Origin: Streptomyces shenzhenensis
Lineage (GTDB): Bacteria > Actinomycetota > Actinomycetes > Streptomycetales > Streptomycetaceae
DNA length: 64,000 bases
Assembly (NCBI RefSeq): GCF_003688995.1
Contig: NZ_PENI01000047.1
Span: 1 to 64,000, forward strand
Reading direction: 5' to 3'
A model generated the notes under the pieces. It saw only the letters and a list, made by a program, of their open reading frames with translations, was not told the origin of the DNA and did not search any database. The translations under genes were made by a program, and so were the position numbers. Numbering within the stretch: position 1 is the first letter of the stretch; every line of letters starts with the position of its first letter. Shown piece after piece: positions 16,410 to 23,992 of the stretch.

Positions 16410-17510
16410 TCAGCGGGGCCGGCGCTCGGGAGCGGGCGGCAGCGGGGCGCGGGGGCCGCCCGGGGAGTCCTGGTACCAGTACGCGGTGGTGCTCAGATCG
16501 TCCTGGCGTTCGAACAGGCCGTGGTCCCATGCGCCGATCTGCTGCAGCGTCACCTTCAGCCGCTCCTCGAAGTAGACCGGGTCCGGCAGATGCCAGCGGT
16601 ACAGGCCGTGCATGGGCGGCATGTGTGTCGCGAAGGGCGACGCCTTCGTGGTGTCGCGCGCCGAGTGGTAGGGGTAACCGGAGTACGGGGCGCTGAAGGT
16701 GAGCACCTCGGGTTCCGGGTCGTTGCGCAGTTCGTCCTGGAACGCCCACGCCCCGCCGGCGTAGTCCTCCAGGCCCGTGCTGCACAGCGTCGGCAGTTCC
16801 TCGTCGTCGTCCACGAAGAACTTGACCTCTCCCTCGCCCCACCAGTAGCGCTGCAGTGAGGCCAGCGCGATGTACGTGCCGACGTAGGTTCCGCGGCCCC
16901 GCACGCCGTCGAGCACGACATGGTCGGTGCCCAGCGGCGTGGACCCGTTCGAGCGGCGCCACTGTGCGTGGAAGTAGCCGGTGTCCGCGGCGATCTCGTC
17001 GCCCGTGGTGTAGTCGACCTGGTAGAAGACATGGGGCAGATCGGCGCCGTGCTGGCTCTCCAGGGTGAGCCGTGCGTGGGTGCGGAACGGCATGGGGAAG
17101 TACGCGTTCATGCCGCCCGTCGGGGCGACGACGATCGGGACGGACGTCACCAGGGCGCGGGTGGCGAACCCGTTGCAGAAGAAGTCGCCCAGCGGCACTT
17201 CGACGGCGGGCTCCTCGGACCCTTCCCAGTAGGCGCGCAGCACGAGGTCGCGCAGGACGAACGGCCCGCCGTCGGGTGTCCGGTCGGCGACGGTGATCCA
17301 GATGTGCCGGATGACGCCCGGCCCTTCGATCTCCGCGAGGGTGAGGGACTCACCGGCGGGCAGGGGCAGATAGGCCGCCCCCTTGCGGCCGGGGCCGAGC
17401 GCCGATGCCGCCCGTCCCGCGCCGCCGGCCGCGCCGGTGCGGTTCTCGGCGTTGATGGACCGGCTGCGCACGCCCCGGTTCGGGCTCAGGGCACTCCAGT
17501 GGGTGAACAC
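16410..17510 (-). CDS. Glycoside hydrolase family 172 (DUF2961) protein
   Basis: A 366-residue DUF2961 protein, a fold now placed in GH172, whose members cleave or form difructose anhydrides, fructofuranosides or arabinofuranosides. Visible signatures: GPGVIRHIWITVADRTPDG, VPLGDFFCNGF, GGMNAYFPMPF, a CSTGLEDYAGG block with the acidic residues expected of the active site, and YPYHSARDTTKASPF. There is no signal peptide, so it acts on imported sugar. It is the distal gene of the lacI-receptor-permease-permease locus. Confidence 0.9.
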   Translation of the reverse strand: MFTHWSALSPNRGVRSRSINAENRTGAAGGAGRAASALGPGRKGAAYLPLPAGESLTLAEIEGPGVIRHIWITVADRTPDGGPFVLRDLVLRAYWEGSEEPAVEVPLGDFFCNGFATRALVTSVPIVVAPTGGMNAYFPMPFRTHARLTLESQHGADLPHVFYQVDYTTGDEIAADTGYFHAQWRRSNGSTPLGTDHVVLDGVRGRGTYVGTYIALASLQRYWWGEGEVKFFVDDDEELPTLCSTGLEDYAGGAWAFQDELRNDPEPEVLTFSAPYSGYPYHSARDTTKASPFATHMPPMHGLYRWHLPDPVYFEERLKVTLQQIGAWDHGLFERQDDLSTTAYWYQDSPGGPRAPLPPAPERRPR

Positions 17511-17570
17511 GTATGCTCCTCGGACGGTGCGGGGGCGCGGCTGCGACGGCGAACGACCGGCTCCGCGCGC

Positions 17571-18476
17571 TCACTTGACGGCTCCTGCGGTGACACCCCG
17601 GCTGAGGGTCCGCTGGAACACCAGGTAGAAGACGAGCGTGGGCAGAAGGGACAGCAGCGATCCGGCGTTGAGGACGGTGATGTCGATCGAGTGCTGGCCG
17701 CGGAGTGTGGCCAGGGCGATCGGTACGGTCTGCGCCGCCGGGTCGTTGAGCAGGATGAGGGGGAGGTAGAACTCGTTCCACGTCCAGATGAAGAAGAACA
17801 CGACGAGGACGGACAGCGTCGGCCGCAGGACGGGGAAGACGACCCGCCACAGGATCTGCCACCGGGACGCGCCGTCGATCACGGCCGCTTCGAGGAGTTC
17901 CTTGGGCAGGGTGGTCATGACACTGGCGAGCAGATAGGTGCCGAACGCGGCCTGCAGCACGGTGAAGACGATCACCACGGACCAGACGCTGTTGAGCAGT
18001 CCCGTCCTTTCCGCGCCGTAGAACAGCGGGTAGACGAGCGCCTCCTGCGGCACCATCGTGGCCAGCAGGAGCAGGGCGAGGATCGCGCCGTTGCACCGCA
18101 CCCTGCCGATGCCGATGGCGTAGGCGCTGACGAGGGACAGCGCGGCGCCCAGGAAGGCGACGGCGCCCGCGATGAGCACGGAGTTGCCCAGGGCGCGGGG
18201 GAAGTCGACGAGCGACAGATAGCGGGAGAACGCGTCGGGTGTGAACGCGGTCGGCCAGGAGAGGGGGCCGTGCGTCGAGTAGTCCGCGCCGGTCTTGAAG
18301 GCGTTGAGGACCAGGAGCAGAAACGGCGCGAGCATGACGGCGGCGGTGACGACGGCCGCAAGGAGCACGAGCCAGCGCAGGGGGTGGCGGTTGCGCGGGC
18401 CCCGTTCGACGGGCCGGGCGGCGGGGCGGGGCGGGGCCGGCGCGACCGGGGGTGCCGGTGGGGTCTCGGCCTTCAT
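17571..18476 (-). CDS. Carbohydrate ABC transporter permease (MalG type)
   Basis: A 301-residue permease with six hydrophobic spans. The EAA loop reads EAAVIDGASRWQILWRVVFP, contacting a shared ATPase such as MsiK that is not encoded here. A proline-rich N-terminal tail of about 35 residues precedes the first span. It follows the MalF-type permease directly and pairs with it. Confidence 0.93.
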   Translation of the reverse strand: MKAETPPAPPVAPAPPRPAARPVERGPRNRHPLRWLVLLAAVVTAAVMLAPFLLLVLNAFKTGADYSTHGPLSWPTAFTPDAFSRYLSLVDFPRALGNSVLIAGAVAFLGAALSLVSAYAIGIGRVRCNGAILALLLLATMVPQEALVYPLFYGAERTGLLNSVWSVVIVFTVLQAAFGTYLLASVMTTLPKELLEAAVIDGASRWQILWRVVFPVLRPTLSVLVVFFFIWTWNEFYLPLILLNDPAAQTVPIALATLRGQHSIDITVLNAGSLLSLLPTLVFYLVFQRTLSRGVTAGAVK

Positions 18477-18477
18477 G

Positions 18478-19410
18478 TCAGCCCTCCTGCCGCTCGGTAC
18501 GGCGCTGCCACACGATGAGCAGGGCCGCGATGGCGAAGATGACCACGGACATGAAGGTCGCGATCGCGGCGCCGTAGCCGACGCGGGACAGTTCGAAGAA
18601 GTTGCGGTACGCGTAGTAGGACGGCACGACCGTCGAGTTCTCCGGGCCGCCGCCGGTGAGGATGAGGATGGGGGCGAACACCTTCAGCGCGCCCACCGTC
18701 GCGGTGAGGACCACGAAGAAGACCTCGGGGCGGATCTGGGGCACCGTGATCGCGCGGAACCGCCGCAGCCAGCCGGCTCCGTCCAGCTCCGCCGCCTCGT
18801 AGAGTTCCGGATCCACCCGCTGCAGCGCGGCCATGAAGACCACCACGGGATAGCCGATCTGGAGCCAGATCAGCATGAGCATCACCGAGTACAGCGCCAG
18901 CTGAGGATCGCCGAGCCAGTCGGGTCCGGATGTGATGCCGATCGAGCGGAGATAGGTGTTGATCGAGCCCTGGCGCGGGTCGAGGATCGTGCTCCAGATG
19001 AAGCCGGCGACCGCGATCGGCAGGATCTGCGGCAGGTAGTACGTCGCGCGCAGGAAGCTCGCGGCCCGGTTGCCGAAGGCCTTGCCGATGTAGTCGAAGA
19101 GCACGGCCGCGAGGACGACACCGATCAGGGTCGGGACCACGACGATGGCAATGATCATGAACAGTGAGTTCTTGAACGCGTGCCAGAAGTCCGCGTCGTG
19201 CATCAGGTCCAGGTAGTTGCCGAAGCCGTACCAGTGCTTCGGCGCCATGCCTCCCTTCCACTGGTAGAGGCTGAGAACGATGTTCGTCACGAACGGCGCG
19301 GCGACGACGACGGCGAAGCCGGCGGCAATGGGGATCAGATAGAGCCAGTACGAGCCGGATCTGCTGCGCCTCGTCCTGGGCAGACGCCGGTCAGGGACCA
19401 GTGCGGACAT
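18478..19410 (-). CDS. Carbohydrate ABC transporter permease (MalF type)
   Basis: A 310-residue permease; the first span is YWLYLIPIAAGFAVVVAAPF and the EAA loop is EAAELDGAGWLRRFRAITVP. ATG 19410 follows a purine-rich AGAGAG. It is the second gene of the uptake operon, 65 bp after the receptor and 1 bp before the second permease. Together they form the CUT1-type channel. Confidence 0.93.
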   Translation of the reverse strand: MSALVPDRRLPRTRRSRSGSYWLYLIPIAAGFAVVVAAPFVTNIVLSLYQWKGGMAPKHWYGFGNYLDLMHDADFWHAFKNSLFMIIAIVVVPTLIGVVLAAVLFDYIGKAFGNRAASFLRATYYLPQILPIAVAGFIWSTILDPRQGSINTYLRSIGITSGPDWLGDPQLALYSVMLMLIWLQIGYPVVVFMAALQRVDPELYEAAELDGAGWLRRFRAITVPQIRPEVFFVVLTATVGALKVFAPILILTGGGPENSTVVPSYYAYRNFFELSRVGYGAAIATFMSVVIFAIAALLIVWQRRTERQEG

Positions 19411-19475
19411 AGGGGTCTCTCTTCTGCGGGAAACACGCCGGGGTCGTGCTCTTCGCCTCCCGGCACATGCGGCGT

Positions 19476-20792
19476 CTACTGCGCGGTGGCGGTCTTCTTG
19501 CCGTCGTCGTAGAACTTCTGCAGCGCCGTCAGATACGCGTCCGCCGTCTCGCTCTTGTTGGACATGGCCTGCATATGGTTCTGCATGAAGTCGAGGAAGC
19601 CGGGCACCGGATAGTCGGGGTAGAACGACATGACGTTCCGCTTGACCAGGTCGTCGAACTGCTCCGTGTACTGGCGGGTCAGCGGGTCCTCGATGGCCGA
19701 GGCATCGCCGGCCAGCGGCAGGCCGCCCTGGTTGCCGATGGTGTTCTGGACCTCGGCGCTCAGCGTGATGTCGATCCAGTCGTACGCGAGGTCCTTGTCG
19801 TTGGACTTCGCCGGTACTCCCCACAGATGTCCTGAGGAGCCCATGACCTGTTCGGCGCCCGGCAGGGTGAAGTACCCCCAGTCGAAGCCCGCGTCCTTGC
19901 GGATACGGGAGAACTGGCTCTGGTTCCACATGAGCATGGCGGCGTCGCCGCCGAGGAAGTTGACGATGGCCTGCTCGTAGGAGAGGCCGCCGAGCTTGTC
20001 GCCGACGTACCCCTTGTCGATCCAGTCCTGGAACTTCTGTGTTCCTTCCTTCCAGGGGCCGGAGCGGACGTCGACGTCGCCCTTGAGGAACATGAAGTCG
20101 TCGATCTGCTGCCGGGACGCCGAGGCGGAGACCAGCGAGTACCACAGCCACAGCTGGTTGAAGCCCTGGCTGGTGTTGGCGGAGCTGGAGATCGGGATGT
20201 GGCCGGCGGCCTTCAGCTTGTCCATGTCGGCCTCGAGCTGGGCCAGGGTCGTCGGCGGCTTCGCGATGCCGGCGTCCGCGAACATCTTCTTGTTGTAGTA
20301 GAGGGTGACGTATTCACCGACGTTCGGGACGCCGTACCAGTCGCCGGACCCGGCCAGCCCGTTCTCGTCGTACTGGGCGAACGCGGCCATCGCGCCCGTC
20401 ACCTTCTTGTCCCAGCCCCGTGCCTTCGCCTCGTCGGTCAGCGGCTGCAGCAGGCCCTGGCCGGCGAGCTGACCGCCGTCCGCGTTGCCCTTGTTGAACT
20501 CGATCACGTCGGGGACGTCGTTCCCGGACAGCGTGATCTTCGCGTTCTGACGCATCGCGTCGAAGCTCGTCGTCTGGAACTTCACCGTCACGTCCGGGTG
20601 CCGCTTCTTGAAGATCGCGACCGCCTTCTGCCAGCCCTGGGCCTGCGCCGAGGTCTGGTCCTCGTACTGCAGGATCGTGAACGTCCCGTCGGACTTCTCG
20701 CTCGTGCCGCCTGAGCAGGCGGCGACGGCCAGGGCGATCGTGGTGGCGAGACAGACGCTGAGGCCGCGCCGTGCCGTGGGTCGAACTCTCAT
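19476..20792 (-). CDS. Extracellular sugar-binding lipoprotein
   Basis: A 438-residue CUT1 receptor. Signal peptide with lipobox LAVAAC, lipidated Cys near residue 26. The body has the family-1 solute-binding pattern: FKKRHPDVTVKFQTTSFDAM, PDVIEFNKGNADGGQLAGQG, YGVPNVGEYVTLYYNKKMF, AAMLMWNQSQF, and a C-terminal AYLTALQKFYDDGKK. It captures an oligosaccharide and delivers it to the two permeases. The fused GH172 context suggests a fructan- or arabinan-derived sugar. Confidence 0.93.
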   Translation of the reverse strand: MRVRPTARRGLSVCLATTIALAVAACSGGTSEKSDGTFTILQYEDQTSAQAQGWQKAVAIFKKRHPDVTVKFQTTSFDAMRQNAKITLSGNDVPDVIEFNKGNADGGQLAGQGLLQPLTDEAKARGWDKKVTGAMAAFAQYDENGLAGSGDWYGVPNVGEYVTLYYNKKMFADAGIAKPPTTLAQLEADMDKLKAAGHIPISSSANTSQGFNQLWLWYSLVSASASRQQIDDFMFLKGDVDVRSGPWKEGTQKFQDWIDKGYVGDKLGGLSYEQAIVNFLGGDAAMLMWNQSQFSRIRKDAGFDWGYFTLPGAEQVMGSSGHLWGVPAKSNDKDLAYDWIDITLSAEVQNTIGNQGGLPLAGDASAIEDPLTRQYTEQFDDLVKRNVMSFYPDYPVPGFLDFMQNHMQAMSNKSETADAYLTALQKFYDDGKKTATAQ

Positions 20793-20935
20793 GTCGAAGC
20801 TCCCTCTCGACTCGTCGTTGAACGGGGGTGCTGATGTCGGCCCGCCCTCGTGCGGGCAGGCTCGGCCCGCCTGAGGGGCCGGTGGGATGGTGGTGGGCGC
20901 GCCGTCGGGGGCCGGGCGGGGTCGGGCCGCGCGGC

Positions 20936-21991
20936 CTATCGGCGTGCCGTTAACGTCCCGGGCGGCCGGCCGCAGGGGGCCGTAACCGAGTCCCGGACGA
21001 CCAAGGGGCAGGGGACGAGGTGGCCGGTCGGGCCGTCGCCCCCGTCTCCCCGCAGCCGGGCGATCGCCTGCTCCGCCGCGCGGACGCCCATCTGATAGTG
21101 CGGAAGCTGAACGGTCGTCAGACCCGGGTACAGGTTCTCGGCGAAGTTCTGCTGGTTGTCGAAGCCCACGACGGACAGGTCCTGCGGGATCCGGAGGCCG
21201 AGTTCGGCCGCCACCTGGTAGAAGCCGAGCGCGAGCCGGTCGGAGAAACAGAAGACCGCTGTGGGCCGGTCGCTGCGGCGCAGCAGCCTGCGGGCGGGTT
21301 CCCGCGCGGCGGACGCGTTCGGCTCGGACGCCGCCACGACGAGCGACTCGTCGAGGGCCAGTCCGGCCTCCGTCAGCGCCTTCTCGTAGCCCTCGCGGCG
21401 CAGCGACTCGGCGATCGCGAACGCGGGTGCGATGAGGTTGCAGAAGGCGATCCGCCGGTGGCCGGCGTCGATGAGGTGGCGGGTCGCCGCTCTCGCGCCG
21501 GCCCTCTCGTCGGGCACGACCCAGTCGGCGTTCCCTTCCCGCGGCCGGCCGCCGAGGATCACCTGGGGCACCGGGCGGGGAAGCAGCGGGAGGTCGACCT
21601 CACGGTGGTAGTCGACGGCCACGATCAGGCCCTCGACGCTGCGTTGCAGCAGGGACCGCACCGCCGGTCCCTCCATGTCCGGGTTGCCGGCCATGTCGAC
21701 GAGGAGGAGGACGTATTCCTCCTGCCAGGCCGTGGACTGCGCGCCGGCCAGCATCTGCCCCGAGAAGGGGACACTCGCGACACCGTCGGACAGCAGGCCC
21801 AGTGTGCGGGTCTGCCGCGTCCGCAGTCCGCGCGCGGCGAGGTTGGGCAGATATCCGAGTTCTTCGGTCGCCTGCCGGATGCGCTCGGCGGTTTCGCCGC
21901 TGACGCGTCCTTCGTGCTGGTCGTTGAGCACGAGGGAGACGGCCGAGATGGAGACGCCGCAGCGAGTGGCGATGTCCCGCATCGTCACCAT
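20936..21991 (-). CDS. LacI-family transcriptional repressor of the sugar locus
   Basis: A 351-residue repressor: N-terminal HTH TMRDIATRCGVSISAVSLVL with hinge helix, then a periplasmic-binding-protein-like sensor (LGLLSDGVASVPFSGQMLAG; VEGLIVAVDY; GHRRIAFCN; PTAVFCFSDRLALGFYQ; SVVGFDN). ATG 21991 has a perfect AGGAGGTG 6 nt away. A 16-bp palindrome 49 bp upstream of the start fits a LacI operator. It lies upstream of the receptor and permease genes and probably controls them with the imported sugar as inducer. Confidence 0.94.
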   Translation of the reverse strand: MVTMRDIATRCGVSISAVSLVLNDQHEGRVSGETAERIRQATEELGYLPNLAARGLRTRQTRTLGLLSDGVASVPFSGQMLAGAQSTAWQEEYVLLLVDMAGNPDMEGPAVRSLLQRSVEGLIVAVDYHREVDLPLLPRPVPQVILGGRPREGNADWVVPDERAGARAATRHLIDAGHRRIAFCNLIAPAFAIAESLRREGYEKALTEAGLALDESLVVAASEPNASAAREPARRLLRRSDRPTAVFCFSDRLALGFYQVAAELGLRIPQDLSVVGFDNQQNFAENLYPGLTTVQLPHYQMGVRAAEQAIARLRGDGGDGPTGHLVPCPLVVRDSVTAPCGRPPGTLTARR

Positions 21992-22039
21992 GTGCCACCT
22001 CCTGCCGTTCGGCCGATCGAGCGACCCCGACAGTAAGAA

Positions 22040-22055
22040 CGTCAAACGTTTGACG
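22040..22055. promoter_or_regulatory. LacI-type operator palindrome
   Basis: CGTCAAACGTTTGACG is a perfect 16-bp palindrome with the CG centre typical of LacI-family sites, 49 bp before the lacI-type start codon. It points to autoregulation. No second copy was seen before the receptor gene, so that gene may depend on readthrough from this promoter. Confidence 0.8.
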
Positions 22056-22273
22056 CAAGGGTGGCGACAGGGTGAAGTCCGTGCCTTCCCGACGGGCAGG
22101 TCCGGTACGCGCGCGACGGCGGACCCCGTCCGGTCCGGCAGCCGGGCGGTACGGCCGCCCTCGGCACGCGCGGTGCCGAGACGGAGCCGCCGGTGTCGAG
22201 ACGGAGCCGCCGGTACGGCCCGGCCGGTCCACGGTGCGACAGCGGCTCCGGGCCGGGTCCGCCGGCGGGGCCG

Positions 22274-23017
22274 CTACAGGGCCGTGTAGCCGCCGTCGAC
22301 GACCACCGCCGAACCGGTCATGAGACGGGACTCGTCCGAGGCGAGGAAGACCGCCACATCCGCGACCTGCTCCGGTGTGCCCATGCCGAGCGGCTGGTAC
22401 GTGCGCTGCGCCGCTTCGTCCTCGAAGAATCCCTCGTCGAAGAAGCCCTCGACCATGGGCGTGCGTACCGCGCCCGGACAGACGCAGTTCGCACGGATGT
22501 TGTCCTTCGCGAACTCGACCGCCACCGACTTGGTGATCATCAGCACCGCGCCTTTGGTGGCGGAGTAGGCGGAGATCTCCGGTTCGGCGACCAGGGAATT
22601 GACCGATCCCCAGTTGACGATCGAGCCTCCCCCGCTGCGCCGCATCGCCGGCACAGCGAACTTGCATCCGTAGAAGACACCCTTGAGGTTGACGTCGATC
22701 ATGCCGTCGAGCATCTCCTCGGTCGTCTCCAGCAGCGGAGCCGCACGGAGGTAGCCCGCGCAGTTGAGCATCGCGTGCAGGGCACCGAAACGCTCTTCCG
22801 CCGCGGCCACCAGGGCCTCCACCTCCTCCGCGCGACTGACGTCGCAGCGTTTGACGACGATCTCCCCCGCGGCGGACGCGAGTTCGGCGAGTCCGGTCTC
22901 GTTGACATCCGCCGCCATCACACGAGCCCCCTCGGTAGCCAGCGCCAGCGCCGTGGCCCTTCCCTGCCCGGAACCCGCCCCGGTGACGATCGCGACCTTT
23001 CCGGAAAGCCGTCCCAT
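22274..23017 (-). CDS. SDR-family NAD(P)-dependent oxidoreductase
   Basis: A 247-residue classical short-chain dehydrogenase: cofactor motif TGAGSGQG, ADVNE (acidic residue favouring NAD), NCAGY, catalytic Ser in NWGSVNS, YSATK (Tyr and Lys) and PGAVRTPM. Cofactor-binding and catalytic residues are intact; the substrate is unknown. ATG 23017 has GGGAGAGGG upstream. It is monocistronic, between the sugar locus and the tetR gene. Confidence 0.93.
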   Translation of the reverse strand: MGRLSGKVAIVTGAGSGQGRATALALATEGARVMAADVNETGLAELASAAGEIVVKRCDVSRAEEVEALVAAAEERFGALHAMLNCAGYLRAAPLLETTEEMLDGMIDVNLKGVFYGCKFAVPAMRRSGGGSIVNWGSVNSLVAEPEISAYSATKGAVLMITKSVAVEFAKDNIRANCVCPGAVRTPMVEGFFDEGFFEDEAAQRTYQPLGMGTPEQVADVAVFLASDESRLMTGSAVVVDGGYTAL

Positions 23018-23214
23018 GCCCTCTCCCTTTTTCGGGTGCCGGCGCGGCCGGTCACCGGGCCGAGCGCACACACCCGGAGGTGTGCCTCCCGGGCACGGCT
23101 GCACCGCGGTTGATCGTCGGCGAGGCTACGTCGCCGCGATCCCGCGTGAATGTGCCAAAGCGGGACATGGCCGTCGGCGGACGGGCCGGGCCTGTCGGCG
23201 GGCCGTGCTGTCGG

Positions 23215-23856
23215 TCAGTCGCGGGGGACGTTACTGATGGCCGTGCGGAGGTCGTGCTCCTCCGGGAGCAGGGGCGGCAGGGGGGTCGCGCTGGCGGGGT
23301 TGAGCGAGTCGAAGAGCAGGACGATGAAGCGTGCTCGGGTGGAGTGCGTGGTGCCGGGGAGCGCGAGGCCGGCGATGCCCATGACGAGGAAGCGCGGGAT
23401 GTCGTCCGCGGTGAGGTCGGTGCGGATCTCGCCCTGCTCCTGTGCGCGGAGCAGCAGGGGGTGGAGGGAGGCGCTGAAGCGCTGCAACGCGTCCACGGCG
23501 ACGTCGGCGAAGTTGCTGGCGAAGGTCACCAGTCCGCGCTCCTCGGTGATCAGGTCGAGCAGCCGGGTGGCGATGTTCAGGAGCGACCGGCGCGGATGGC
23601 GCAGCGCCTCCTCCTCGATGATCAGCGGGAGGAGGTCGGTCTCGAGGATGTCGTCGAGGACGGCCCGGACGAGCGCCTCCCGGTTGGGGAAGTGCCGGTA
23701 GAGGGTGGCGATCCCCACGCCCGCCTCGGCGGCTATCTGCTCCAACGAGCCGTCGCCGGCGCCGAGAACGGTGCGTCCGGCCGCGATGATGCGCTCCACG
23801 CTGGACCGGGCGTCGACCCGGCGGGACCGGTGTGTGCGGGGTGCGGCATTCGGCAC
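23215..23856 (-). CDS. TetR-family regulator of the divergent MMPL exporter
   Basis: A 213-residue TetR protein: HTH at residues 38-62 (LEQIAAEAGVGIATLYRHFP), then a helical ligand domain (LLDLITEERGLVTFASNF; GLALPGTTHSTRARFIVLLF). It is transcribed divergently from the mmpL-type gene with a 24-bp dyad between them, the standard arrangement for a repressor of its neighbouring exporter. Confidence 0.93.
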   Translation of the reverse strand: MPNAAPRTHRSRRVDARSSVERIIAAGRTVLGAGDGSLEQIAAEAGVGIATLYRHFPNREALVRAVLDDILETDLLPLIIEEEALRHPRRSLLNIATRLLDLITEERGLVTFASNFADVAVDALQRFSASLHPLLLRAQEQGEIRTDLTADDIPRFLVMGIAGLALPGTTHSTRARFIVLLFDSLNPASATPLPPLLPEEHDLRTAISNVPRD

Positions 23857-23898
23857 TTCTGACTCCTCTCGCTGCTGAGCGCAGGCTACCCGCCCCGA

Positions 23899-23922
23899 AA
23901 ACTGATAGCCTCCTATCGGTTT
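23899..23922. promoter_or_regulatory. TetR-type operator dyad
   Basis: AAACTGATAG and CTATCGGTTT flank CCTC, a 24-bp dyad with one mismatched pair. An extra GATAG half-site follows at 23923. It lies between the tetR-type and mmpL-type starts and can repress both. Confidence 0.7.
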
Positions 23923-23992
23923 GATAGTACCCTCTCACTTCCGGCGTCCAGTCGCCCACCGGGCGGCGCCCGGAGTCAGTGAGGAGAGAGTC

